From the NCBI RefSeq assembly GCF_963517015.1, contig NZ_CAUQDV010000001.1, positions 434,001 through 498,000 of the forward strand: a stretch of 64,000 nucleotides of DNA. The letters are read 5' to 3'. Each line of letters begins with the position of its first letter. Position 1 is the first letter of the stretch. Source of the stretch: an uncultured Devosia sp. GTDB lineage: Bacteria; Pseudomonadota; Alphaproteobacteria; Rhizobiales; Devosiaceae. This document shows positions 8,280 through 16,088 of this stretch, in pieces. The notes under the pieces were generated by a model. That model saw only the letters and a program-made list of their open reading frames with translations, did no database searches and was not told the DNA's origin. The position numbers and the translations under genes were made by a program.

Positions 8280-8966
8280 CTACTGCAGCGCGGCGACTAC
8301 CAGCGCTTTGGCGTGCAGGTCGGTAGTGTCATAGACCGGCAGCGGGCTGACGCTGTCGTCGATCAGCATGGTGATTTCGGTACAGCCCAGGATCACCGCC
8401 TCGGCGCCGCGGGCCTTGAGGCGCTCGATGGCGGCGACATAGGCCTGCCGCGATTCATCGCGGATGATACCGCGGCAGAGTTCGTCATAGATGATGCCAT
8501 TGAGATTGGTGCGCTCAACCTCGGGGATCAGAGACGTCAGCCCGCGCTCGGAGAGGCGATCGCGGTAAAAGCCCATTTCCATGGTGAAGCGGGTGCCCAG
8601 CAGGCCCACCGTCTTGAAGCCATCGGCCAGCAAGGCGTCGCTGGTGGGGTCGGCGATATGGACGAAGGGCACGGAGATGGTGCTGGTAATCTGATCGGCG
8701 ACGATATGCATGGTGTTGGTCGCAAGGCCAATCACTGCCGCGCCGGCCTGTTCCAGCCCTTTGGCGATCTCGGCCAGTTGCCGGCCTGCGCCGTCCCAGT
8801 CGCCGGCGGATTGCATTTCCGCAATCGGCGCAAAATCCACCGAATGAACAATCAACGGCGCCGAATGGAGGCCACCGAGGCGCGTGGCCACTTCCTGGTT
8901 CAGCACGCGATAATAGTGGGCGGTCGATTCCCAGCTCATGCCGCCGATCAGGCCGATGGTCTTCAT
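8280..8966 (-). CDS. Aspartate/glutamate racemase family protein
   Basis: The 228-residue product begins MKTIGLIGGMSWESTAHYYR, the classical N-terminus of the YgeA-type amino-acid racemase family, and carries the C-terminal catalytic signature ILGCTEITML. The family uses two cysteines to racemise Asp or Glu without PLP; the second is in GCTE, but the N-terminal position in this protein reads VIGLATNTMH, with threonine where the active-site cysteine is expected. That departure may change activity or specificity. The ATG overlaps the rppH stop (ATGA), so it is coupled to rppH. Substrate unknown. Confidence 0.85.
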   Translation of the reverse strand: MKTIGLIGGMSWESTAHYYRVLNQEVATRLGGLHSAPLIVHSVDFAPIAEMQSAGDWDGAGRQLAEIAKGLEQAGAAVIGLATNTMHIVADQITSTISVPFVHIADPTSDALLADGFKTVGLLGTRFTMEMGFYRDRLSERGLTSLIPEVERTNLNGIIYDELCRGIIRDESRQAYVAAIERLKARGAEAVILGCTEITMLIDDSVSPLPVYDTTDLHAKALVVAALQ

Positions 8967-9493
8967 GCAAAGCGCCCCGGAATATCGGCGAACGCTTCCA
9001 CCACCTTGTCGTAAGCGTCCTTCTTGAACGGCACGATCAGGCCGGGCGTGCGGCTGAGTTTTTCCCAGCGCCAGTCGTCGAACTCGGCTTTGTGCTTGCC
9101 GCCGCCGGGCTTGATCACATTGATCTCGTTCTCGTCGCCGGTGAAGGCAAAGGCAAACCAGCGCTGGCGCTGGCCGCGATACTTGCCCTTGAGCGCCGTA
9201 CCAAGCGCCTCGTCCGGCAGGTCGTAGAAGATCCATTCGGGCGCTTCGGCGAGGAGGCTCACCGAAGACATGTTGGTTTCCTCGAACAGCTCGCGCAAGG
9301 CGGCCTTCAGCGGATCCTCGCCCCTATCGATCCCGCCCTGCGGCATCTGCCAGGGTGCGCCTTGGGCGGCGCTTTTTTCGGGATCGTCCTCGCCGCGCCG
9401 CTTGCCGATGAAGACCTCGCCCTGCTGATTGAACACGGCAATGCCCACACAATCGCGATAGGGCAGGGAATCTCGGGTCGGACGGGCGGACAT
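8963..9493 (-). CDS. rppH: RNA pyrophosphohydrolase RppH (Nudix)
   Basis: RppH removes pyrophosphate from 5'-triphosphate mRNA ends and so starts RNA decay. The 176-residue product begins MSARPTRDSLPYRDCVGIAV. The Nudix box is complete: GGIDRGEDPLKAALRELFEET, with the REL-x-EE core. The PWQMPQGG and WRWEKL segments match the RppH branch. ATG 9493 fits the family start; the frame is open further upstream but reads into the deacetylase gene. Part of a - strand run after the deacetylase. Confidence 0.93.
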   Translation of the reverse strand: MSARPTRDSLPYRDCVGIAVFNQQGEVFIGKRRGEDDPEKSAAQGAPWQMPQGGIDRGEDPLKAALRELFEETNMSSVSLLAEAPEWIFYDLPDEALGTALKGKYRGQRQRWFAFAFTGDENEINVIKPGGGKHKAEFDDWRWEKLSRTPGLIVPFKKDAYDKVVEAFADIPGRFA

Positions 9494-9501
9494 GGCAGAA
9501 C

Positions 9502-10614
9502 CTATTTCATCAATGCGCTGGCGGGCACCAGCGAAACACCTTTGCCTTCGAGGTCGCGCGACCATTCGTTGATCGCTGCCATCGAAATGGGCAGTGCAGA
9601 GACAATACCAATTGCCTGTCCATTCTCCAGCGCCTTGGTTTCAAGGCTGGCAAGCGCTGCCAGAATGGCCTGGCGGGATGGGTTGGCATCAATGACCAGA
9701 TCTGCCTTGGAGAAAGGCACCTTGTTGCCAGTGGCCAGTTGCGGGGCCAGTGACCGATTGGACGAACCGTCATCGATATAGCCGAGGCCTCGCGCCCCCA
9801 GTTCTTCCATGATGGGGGAGAAGTCTGCGGCGGACGAGGTGAAGCGGGCGCCCATATTGTTGATGACGCCGGTATAGCCGCCAAAGCGCGACATCAGCCA
9901 GAACAGCTTGTCGAGGTTGGCGCGCGGCGTCTCGCCGGTCAGCAGGGTCTGTGGGCCGGGGTCGTTCTGCGGATAGTCGAAAGGTTCGAGCGGGATTTCG
10001 AGCATGACTTCATGGCCGGCGATCCGAGCCGCTGAAACCGTGTTGGCCAGCGTCTTGCCATAGGGCGCGAAGGCCAGGGTAACAGGCGCCGGCAGGGTGT
10101 CGATGGCGTCGAGCGAGCCCTGTTCGTTGATACCAAGGCCGGTGACGATCACAGCGATGCGTGGTCCCTCGCTGGCGCCGGCCGGCGAGGCATAGGCGGC
10201 AAAAGGCGTCAGGCCGGTTGCGGCAATGCGGGGAATGGGGCCGTCGCTGGTTTCCTCGCTGAGATCGGGCAGAGCGCCATAGGCGTCAGGCAGGCCTGCG
10301 ACTGCTATGGAGCCATGCGGCTCGACGGCCTCGGGTGGTTCGCTGCCAGCGGGATATTGCTGGGGATCGGCCGTGATGGTCACCGGGCCGGTCGACACGT
10401 CGTTGGCCACATCGTTCTGGCCGCGCATGGAGGTGATGGCAACTTCCTGGCTCGGGCGACCGCCATTGGGATCATCGGTCAGCAAGATGCGCAGTCCGAA
10501 ACCGATGCCGATCAGCGCCAGGATGGCGAACAGAATGCGCGCCACGGGGATGTGTGGTCGTGTGCCGGGCTTGCGCTTGCGGCCGGTCAGCGGGGTGGAA
10601 AGATCGTCGGCCAT
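9502..10614 (-). CDS. Divergent polysaccharide deacetylase family protein
   Basis: This 370-residue protein has a basic N-terminus, one membrane segment at about 24-45 (VARILFAILALIGIGFGLRI), a low-complexity linker, and a C-terminal NodB-like barrel. Readable barrel motifs are IAVIVTGLGINEQGS, VTLAFAPYG, HEVMLEIPLEP and GVINNMGARFT. It is the envelope protein regularly found after envC-ctpA in alphaproteobacteria (YibQ-like). The second strand has VTGLG where active deacetylases have a DDG-type metal site, so catalysis is doubtful. It lies 8 bases upstream of rppH. Confidence 0.88.
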   Translation of the reverse strand: MADDLSTPLTGRKRKPGTRPHIPVARILFAILALIGIGFGLRILLTDDPNGGRPSQEVAITSMRGQNDVANDVSTGPVTITADPQQYPAGSEPPEAVEPHGSIAVAGLPDAYGALPDLSEETSDGPIPRIAATGLTPFAAYASPAGASEGPRIAVIVTGLGINEQGSLDAIDTLPAPVTLAFAPYGKTLANTVSAARIAGHEVMLEIPLEPFDYPQNDPGPQTLLTGETPRANLDKLFWLMSRFGGYTGVINNMGARFTSSAADFSPIMEELGARGLGYIDDGSSNRSLAPQLATGNKVPFSKADLVIDANPSRQAILAALASLETKALENGQAIGIVSALPISMAAINEWSRDLEGKGVSLVPASALMK

Positions 10615-10710
10615 TGTCGGTTTCCACGAGGCGAAATGCGAAGGGGGCGAGGAGCCGAATCAGCCGCCTCGCCCCCGGGTTCAGTCATAACACGGCCAGC
10701 GCCGATGCCG

Positions 10711-12180
10711 TTATTCAGCCTTCGGTGGGAAGGCGTCGTCGGTTTCCTCGCCCAGCATCAGCCGGATGGCATACTGCAGCTGGGTGTCTTCCGACTTCTC
10801 GACCGGCACATAGACCGACGAGCCGACGCTGCTTTCTTCCTGCCCCTCGATGGTGATGTGACCAGCCAGGCCTGCTTCGCCGATGATCTCGTCGCGGCCC
10901 TGGAATTCCTCGGGCACGACCTGCTTGATCTCGATATCGGGGGTAATGCCCAAGGCCTGGATCGAGCGATTGTTGGGAGTGTAGTAGCGGGCCGTGGTCA
11001 GGCGCATGGCGCCATCGGGGCCGAGCGAGATGATCGACTGGACCGAGCCCTTGCCGAAGGAGCGCGTGCCCACGACGGTTGCGCGCTTGTGGTCCTGCAG
11101 GGCACCGGCGACAATTTCCGACGCCGAGGCCGAGCCGCCGTTGACCAGGACCACCAAGGGAACGCTGGCGAGCTGGCTGTCCAGCGAATCCGGCTGGGCG
11201 TCATAGCGGGCGCTTTCCTCGGGAATGCGGCCGCGGGTCAGCACGACGGCGCCCTGCTTGAGGAAGGCGTCGGCGACATAGACCGACTGGTCGACAAGAC
11301 CGCCCGGATTGTTGCGCAGGTCGAGAATGATGCCCTTGGGCGCCACGCCGTCACGTTCGGCATAGATGTCCTTGATGGCGGTTTCGATGCCGACAAAGGC
11401 CTGTTCGGAGAAGCGGCTGAGACGCAGCAGGGCAATGTCGCCCGTGCCTTCTTCTTCGCCACCTTCCATGCTCCAGCGCACGGCGCGCATGGCAATGGTG
11501 GCGCGGGTCAGCTCGAAATCGAGCGGCTTGTCAACGCCTTCGCGGGCAATGGTGATCTTGACCGAGGTGCCCAGGGGGCCGCGCATCTTGCCCACGGCAT
11601 CATCGAGCGTCAGGCCCTGCACGTCCTGGCCATCGATCTGCACGATCAGGTCGTTGGAAAGGATGCCGGCCTTGGCGGCAGGCGTATCGTCGATCGGCGA
11701 AACGACCTTGACCACGCCATCTTCCATGGTGACTTCGATGCCCAGGCCGCCGAACTCGCCGGAAGTGTCCTGGCTGAAATCGTCATAGTCCTGCGGCGGC
11801 AGATAGCCCGAATGGGGGTCGAGCGAAGTCAGCATGCCCTGGATGGCGGCGCGGATCAGTTCCTGTTCATCCGGCGGATCGACATATTCGGCGCGGATGC
11901 GATCGAAGATTTCGCCGAACAGATTGAGATCGGCATAGATCTCCATCGGGTCGCGCGGCGCGGCGGCGTTTTCTTCCGCCGTTGGCTCCGGCTGTTCACC
12001 GCCGGGCGCGGGCTCCTCATTGGGTGCCTGATCCGGCGTCTGGTCGGGTGCCTGATCTTCGGCGGGTGGCGCCTGTTCTTCCTGCGCGGGGGCAGGCGTG
12101 GGCTCCTGGGCGATCAGCAGGCCAGCAGGCAGCGATAGCGCCGCGATGATGGCGAGCGTGCTAAGGGGAGTCAGGCGCAT
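10711..12180 (-). CDS. ctpA: Carboxyl-terminal processing protease (S41, CtpA)
   Basis: A periplasmic serine protease of 489 residues. A signal peptide (1-24) is followed by a Pro/Glu/Ala-rich tether (about 25-76), an N-terminal helical part, a PDZ domain near 140-215 (FGGLGIEV, AGILSNDLIVQIDG) and the S41 core. The Ser-Lys dyad falls in NGGSASASEI (about 352) and SFGKGSVQ (K377). Family members trim or degrade cell-wall enzymes. Start ATG 12180 lies 7 bases after the envC stop, so the two are co-transcribed. The frame extends upstream but without a signal peptide. Confidence 0.95.
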   Translation of the reverse strand: MRLTPLSTLAIIAALSLPAGLLIAQEPTPAPAQEEQAPPAEDQAPDQTPDQAPNEEPAPGGEQPEPTAEENAAAPRDPMEIYADLNLFGEIFDRIRAEYVDPPDEQELIRAAIQGMLTSLDPHSGYLPPQDYDDFSQDTSGEFGGLGIEVTMEDGVVKVVSPIDDTPAAKAGILSNDLIVQIDGQDVQGLTLDDAVGKMRGPLGTSVKITIAREGVDKPLDFELTRATIAMRAVRWSMEGGEEEGTGDIALLRLSRFSEQAFVGIETAIKDIYAERDGVAPKGIILDLRNNPGGLVDQSVYVADAFLKQGAVVLTRGRIPEESARYDAQPDSLDSQLASVPLVVLVNGGSASASEIVAGALQDHKRATVVGTRSFGKGSVQSIISLGPDGAMRLTTARYYTPNNRSIQALGITPDIEIKQVVPEEFQGRDEIIGEAGLAGHITIEGQEESSVGSSVYVPVEKSEDTQLQYAIRLMLGEETDDAFPPKAE

Positions 12181-12187
12181 GAGGGTT

Positions 12188-13555
12188 CTATCCACTCTGT
12201 GTCGGGTTGGCCCACCACCCGGTCGGATCGATGGGCTCGTTGTTTTGTCGCAGTTCAATATAGAGGGTCGGCTGGGCGGCGCCAGCGTTGGTGGTGACGG
12301 AACGGCCAATTGTGCGTGAGCCCATTGTGCCCAGCGGCATGCCCATCTGGACGAACTGGCCGATATCGACGCTCACGGCGTCCAGGCCAGCAAGAAGCGC
12401 CGTATAGTTCTGCCCCGTATTGAGAATGACGATTTGGCCGTAATTGAGGTAGGGGCCCTTATAGAGTACCCAGCCATCGGCCGGCGCCACCACCTGGGCC
12501 TCGGCGCGGGTGACCAGAGACACGCCATGGCTGAGGCCGCCAAAGCCATCGCTTGAGCCATAGTCGAGCACATTGACGCCATTGGCGGGCATGGTCAGAT
12601 AGCCGCGCACATTGCCGAAAGGCAGGGCCGGTTCCGTGCGTGCGGTATTGGCCAGGGCGAGCTGGATCTGCTCGGGCGTCAGGACCGGCGCATCCGGATC
12701 GGCTGCCGGGGTGGGCGTATTGACCGCTGTAGCGCGACGCGACAGGCTCGAGATCAGCTCCTGCAGCGTCGTGGCGCGCGAAGCGAGTGCGACGGCTTCG
12801 GCCTCCTCGCTCTCCAGTTCCTGATTGCGCTGGTCGATGCCCTGCCGGCGCGCGGCAATCAGCGTCGCGATGCGCAGCTGCTCTTCCTCGAGCACTTCGT
12901 AGTTGGCCTTGAGGGTCGCCTCTTCGGCCAGCGCCTGGGTCTTGATATCGGTCAGGGCCTTGAGGTCGCTGGTCACGGCTTCGGCCTTGGCCTGCAATTG
13001 CGGCACGATGGCCGCGATCAGCATGGCACTACGAGCCGAGCCCAGAGCGTCGTCGGGGTCGACAATCAAGGGTGGCGGCGGATTGAGACTGATGCGCTCC
13101 AGCGCCGCCAGGACATTGGCAATCTCGGCATTGGAGCCGTCAAGCCGGCCGCGCACCTCTAACTCCTGGACGATCAGCGCGGCCAGACGCTCCTCGACAT
13201 CGGCGACCTCGATCTCGGCCAGTTTCACCCGCTGGGCGGCCGCGATCAGGGCCGCATTCTGGCGGGTGCGATCGCCTTCCATGTCTGCAATTTCGGCCTT
13301 GAGCGCATCGATGCGGTCCTGGCCCAGCGTCATGGATTGCTCCATGGCCTCGACATCGGCCTGGGTCGGGATGGCGGGGCCAGCAGGCTGGGGGGCAGGC
13401 GTGGTGCTGATCGATCCGCGCAGCGGCAGATCATCTGCGGAGGTTTCCGCGGGTGGAGCCGTCTCGGTCTGGGCCATCAATGGCAGGTTTGCAGAGCCCG
13501 CCAGCAGCAGGCCAGCCAGCATCAAACCCCATCTCTTGCGCGGCCCCAGAGCCAT
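12188..13555 (-). CDS. envC: Murein hydrolase activator EnvC-like (degenerate LytM/M23)
   Basis: This 455-residue periplasmic protein has an N-terminal signal sequence, a long coiled coil (about 50-270, rich in QDRIDALKAEIADME-type heptads) and a C-terminal M23/LytM-like domain. The zinc ligands of active M23 enzymes are missing: LSHGVSL replaces HxGxD, and YTALLAG replaces the YxHL/HxH end motif. That is the pattern of EnvC, which activates amidases rather than cutting peptidoglycan itself. ATG 13555 has a GGTGGAG ribosome site 5 bases upstream; the in-frame codon at 13603 does not give a better signal peptide. Confidence 0.9.
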   Translation of the reverse strand: MALGPRKRWGLMLAGLLLAGSANLPLMAQTETAPPAETSADDLPLRGSISTTPAPQPAGPAIPTQADVEAMEQSMTLGQDRIDALKAEIADMEGDRTRQNAALIAAAQRVKLAEIEVADVEERLAALIVQELEVRGRLDGSNAEIANVLAALERISLNPPPPLIVDPDDALGSARSAMLIAAIVPQLQAKAEAVTSDLKALTDIKTQALAEEATLKANYEVLEEEQLRIATLIAARRQGIDQRNQELESEEAEAVALASRATTLQELISSLSRRATAVNTPTPAADPDAPVLTPEQIQLALANTARTEPALPFGNVRGYLTMPANGVNVLDYGSSDGFGGLSHGVSLVTRAEAQVVAPADGWVLYKGPYLNYGQIVILNTGQNYTALLAGLDAVSVDIGQFVQMGMPLGTMGSRTIGRSVTTNAGAAQPTLYIELRQNNEPIDPTGWWANPTQSG

Positions 13556-13625
13556 GCCGTCTCCACCATGGGCCACTCGACCCCGAATCAATTCCCGCAC
13601 CATAGCGCGGCTCGGGAAAACCGCA

Positions 13626-13643
13626 GGTTAACGTTGCTTAACC
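13626..13643. promoter_or_regulatory. Palindrome upstream of envC (CtrA-box-like)
   Basis: GGTTAACGTTGCTTAACC has two TTAAC half-sites in inverted/direct arrangement, about 70 bases upstream of the envC start. It resembles the alphaproteobacterial CtrA site (TTAA-N7-TTAA) but the spacer is 6, not 7, so the match is imperfect. Confidence 0.3.
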
Positions 13644-13659
13644 ATGATGTGATTGTGGA

Positions 13660-14043
13660 TCAGATGGCGCTGACAATGTCGGTCTGGGAGAAGTCATTGC
13701 CGATGAAGAGGAGAGGGCAGTTCATCTGCTTGGCGAGAGAGTAGGAAAAGCTGTCACCGTAGTTAAGTTCGGCGGGATGATAGTTTTTGCCCCAGAGCGA
13801 ATAGGCGTCGGCAGCCAGACGTGCACCTGCTTCGTCCAGTGGAATGACCTGCAGGCGTATTGTCTCAAGCAGATCTACAAGCTGAGCGGTGACGTTCTTC
13901 TGCCCGGCGACCACAAAGGCTTCGGTCAGGGTCGGTGCCGAGATCAGAATGAGGTCGGTCCTGGCGAGAACCGAAAAGCAGTCCATCGCCTGGCTTTCCT
14001 TGCGCGCAATGGCGATCAAGGCCGAAGTGTCCACCACGATCAC
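13660..14043 (-). CDS. vapC: PIN-domain toxin (VapC family)
   Basis: The 127-residue product begins MIVVDTSALIAIARKE, the first acidic strand of a PIN-domain ribonuclease. Further conserved residues are the Glu in LTEAFVV, and the acidic pair in YGDSFSYSLAK and LLFIGNDF. VapC toxins cut tRNA or rRNA. Start overlaps the antitoxin stop (ATGA). The pair interrupts the otherwise conserved rlmH-envC neighbourhood, which suggests acquisition. Confidence 0.9.
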   Translation of the reverse strand: MIVVDTSALIAIARKESQAMDCFSVLARTDLILISAPTLTEAFVVAGQKNVTAQLVDLLETIRLQVIPLDEAGARLAADAYSLWGKNYHPAELNYGDSFSYSLAKQMNCPLLFIGNDFSQTDIVSAI

Positions 14044-14327
14044 TTCGGCAAGCCATTTTCGTCGTACAAGAAATCCTGGCTGCGCGCTGCGGAAACGCCG
14101 TCGTCGGGCACCTCAGGAAAGCTGTCCAGCAGAGCCCTAAGTTGGGCCATCCGCTGCTCCGGCGTCAGGTCACGCCATGCCGGTTTGGTCTCATGTGTGG
14201 TCGGCACCCGCTCAAGCCGCACGGCGGGCTCGCCATCCTCACGCGTCAAAACCACCTCCTCGCCGGCTTCCGCACGGCGCACGAGGTCGTTGAGTTCACT
14301 ACCGGCACGGCTGATCGGAATATCCAT
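14040..14327 (-). CDS. vapB: Antitoxin of VapC (Phd/YefM-like)
   Basis: This 95-residue protein opens MDIPISRAGSELNDLVRRAE, followed by GEEVVLTREDGEPAVRL, the standard Phd/YefM DNA-binding fold. The C-terminal part (QRMAQLRALLDSFPEV and the acidic DDGVSAARSQDFLYDE) is the likely toxin-binding tail. It is paired with a PIN toxin by a 4-base overlap. Named vapB for its partner; by fold it belongs to the Phd/YefM group rather than the AbrB-type VapB. Confidence 0.85.
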   Translation of the reverse strand: MDIPISRAGSELNDLVRRAEAGEEVVLTREDGEPAVRLERVPTTHETKPAWRDLTPEQRMAQLRALLDSFPEVPDDGVSAARSQDFLYDENGLPK

Positions 14328-14375
14328 CGCATCGCTCCAGCTCTGGGTCGAAGATAGTCCCGCCAGCCGGCGCTT

Positions 14376-14858
14376 TCAATCGCCCCGGTGATAGGGGTGC
14401 CCGCTGAGGATCGTCGTCGTGCGGTAAAGCTGTTCGGCCAGCATGATGCGGACCAGCTGGTGCGGCCAGACCATGGGGGAGAAGCTGACCACGAGGTCGG
14501 CCTGTTTCACCAGTTCCGGATCGATGCCGTCGGCGCCGCCGATGATGAAGCTGGCCGCGGGGCGGCCGTCGTCGCGCCAGCGCAGGATCTGGTTGGCGAA
14601 GGCTTCCGAGCCGAGGCCCTTGCCGCGTTCGTCCAGCGCCACGATGATGCCGTCGGGCAGGGCGGCGCGCAGGCCCTTGGCCTCGTCAGCCTTGCGGCTG
14701 GCCGAGGAGGAGGCGCGCGATTCGGAGAGTTCGACGACATCGAAACCGGTCAGTGCCAGCGGCTTGCCGCCGCCGACAGCGCGGTCGAGATAGCGGGCGA
14801 CCAGTTCCCGCTCCGGCCCGGCCTTCATCCGGCCGACAGCCGCGATCGTGATCCTCAT
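14376..14858 (-). CDS. rlmH: 23S rRNA pseudouridine-1915 N3-methyltransferase RlmH
   Basis: RlmH is a SPOUT-class (trefoil knot) methyltransferase acting on the intact ribosome. The 160-residue product begins MRITIAAVGRMKAGPERELV. It has the SAM-site loop FIIGGADGID and the conserved C-terminal stretch HQLVRIMLAEQLYR ending in GHPYHR. It follows rsfS by 9 bases in the same direction, the usual arrangement. Confidence 0.97.
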   Translation of the reverse strand: MRITIAAVGRMKAGPERELVARYLDRAVGGGKPLALTGFDVVELSESRASSSASRKADEAKGLRAALPDGIIVALDERGKGLGSEAFANQILRWRDDGRPAASFIIGGADGIDPELVKQADLVVSFSPMVWPHQLVRIMLAEQLYRTTTILSGHPYHRGD

Positions 14859-14867
14859 ACCGAAAGA

Positions 14868-15263
14868 CTAGTGCTGGTCAGCCGCGAAATCGGCCTGCCA
14901 CATCTTTTCGATATTGTAGAATTCGCGCACTTCCGGGCGGAAGATGTGGACGATGACGTCGCCGGCATCGACCAGGACCCAGTCGCAATGGGGCAGGCCC
15001 TCGAGGCGCGGCTTGCCATAGCCGGCATCGCGCAGGGCGGTGACCATCTGGTCGGCCACGGCGCCGACATGGCGCTGCGAACGGCCCGAAGCGACGACCA
15101 TGTGGTCGGCCAGCGAGGACTTGCCGGTGATGTCCACGGCGACAATTTCCTCGGCCTTGGCATCGTCAAGGCAGTCGAGGATCACATCGATCATGGGGCG
15201 TTCCGGATTGGCCAAAGCGGCGGCAGCGGGGGCGGAAACATTGTTCTCGGGCAGCGCAGTCAT
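14868..15263 (-). CDS. rsfS: Ribosomal silencing factor RsfS
   Basis: RsfS (YbeB/Iojap) binds L14 and prevents subunit joining when nutrients are scarce. The 131-residue product contains LDDAKAEEIVAVDI, the SSLADHMVVASGRSQRHV core and DWVLVDAGDVIVHIF near the end. ATG 15263 is chosen over the in-frame codon at 15284 because an AAGGT site lies about 10 bases before it. The 179-base gap to nadD upstream likely holds its promoter. Confidence 0.95.
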   Translation of the reverse strand: MTALPENNVSAPAAAALANPERPMIDVILDCLDDAKAEEIVAVDITGKSSLADHMVVASGRSQRHVGAVADQMVTALRDAGYGKPRLEGLPHCDWVLVDAGDVIVHIFRPEVREFYNIEKMWQADFAADQH

Positions 15264-15442
15264 CAGCAATGACCTTGTGCCCATGCCAGTGCATGGGTCA
15301 TGCGTAAAATCAGCATCCTTGGTTGTTGATCGGAAAAGCCAGGCGTTTTGTTAAACCGCAAGCCGTCAGTTCCTGTTTTGGTGACATCTATCACACCAGA
15401 CACAATATGCGCGTTTGGTGACAGTTTCGCAAGATTGGGGCT

Positions 15443-16084
15443 TCACTTTGACTTAACGTGTTGCCGCCTTGCCCTGATGGCCGAAGACGAGAGCGGCGAT
15501 TGGCGGCCATGGAGGTAGACCCAGGCGCGTGGACCGATGTCCGCCAGAAGCCCCGCATCGTCCTCGTCAATCCGCCAGCGCGACAGGTAGTGGGCAGCCA
15601 GCGAAGCCGGCGCACGGCGGGCCGAACCGGGGCGGACATAGACGGATATGGGGACCATTGCCGCAATATTCCGCCAGCGTTCCCAGCGGTGGAAGTCGAC
15701 CAGATTGTCGGCGCCCATGATCCAGACAAAGCGCCGGTCTTGCAGCGTTTGCGTCAGGTAGCGGATGGTTTGCCAGGAATAGGTGAAGCCGTGGGCCGCT
15801 TCAAAGCCCGTCACCTTGACCCGCGGATGGTCGATGAAGCGGCGGGCCGCCTCGACGCGATCGGCCAAGGGCGCCAGATCCTTTCGGTCCTTCAGCGGGT
15901 TACCCGGCGTCACCAGCACCCAGATGGCGTCGAGTTCGAGGCGGCGGAGCGTTTCCTCAATGACGAGGAGATGGCCCTCGTGCATGGGATTGAAGCTGCC
16001 GCCGAACAGGCCGATGCGCATGCCGGCGCTGGAGCCTGGCAGTTCGGTGATGCCCGGAATGCGGATGGAATCACGCAGGGTCAA
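15443..16084 (-). CDS. nadD: Nicotinate-nucleotide adenylyltransferase NadD
   Basis: NadD makes deamido-NAD from NaMN and ATP. In this 213-residue protein the nucleotidyl-transferase motif GGSFNPMHEGHL is at about 28-39, and the ISSTxxR-like motif LSSSAIRAR is near 200. The chosen ATG leaves a 21-residue N-terminal lead before MRIGLFGG; starting at that inner Met (16021) would give the minimal enzyme and cannot be excluded. It begins 4 bases after the proA stop. Confidence 0.95.
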   Translation of the reverse strand: MTLRDSIRIPGITELPGSSAGMRIGLFGGSFNPMHEGHLLVIEETLRRLELDAIWVLVTPGNPLKDRKDLAPLADRVEAARRFIDHPRVKVTGFEAAHGFTYSWQTIRYLTQTLQDRRFVWIMGADNLVDFHRWERWRNIAAMVPISVYVRPGSARRAPASLAAHYLSRWRIDEDDAGLLADIGPRAWVYLHGRQSPLSSSAIRARRQHVKSK

Positions 16085-16088
16085 TAGG

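Noticed and set aside
10315..12138. A 607-residue + strand frame opposite the deacetylase and ctpA genes
   Set aside because: It is antisense to genes with clear motifs and has no domain or ribosome site of its own.
15264..15442. A possible small gene between rsfS and nadD
   Set aside because: Only short frames without ribosome sites; AT-richer composition fits a promoter region.
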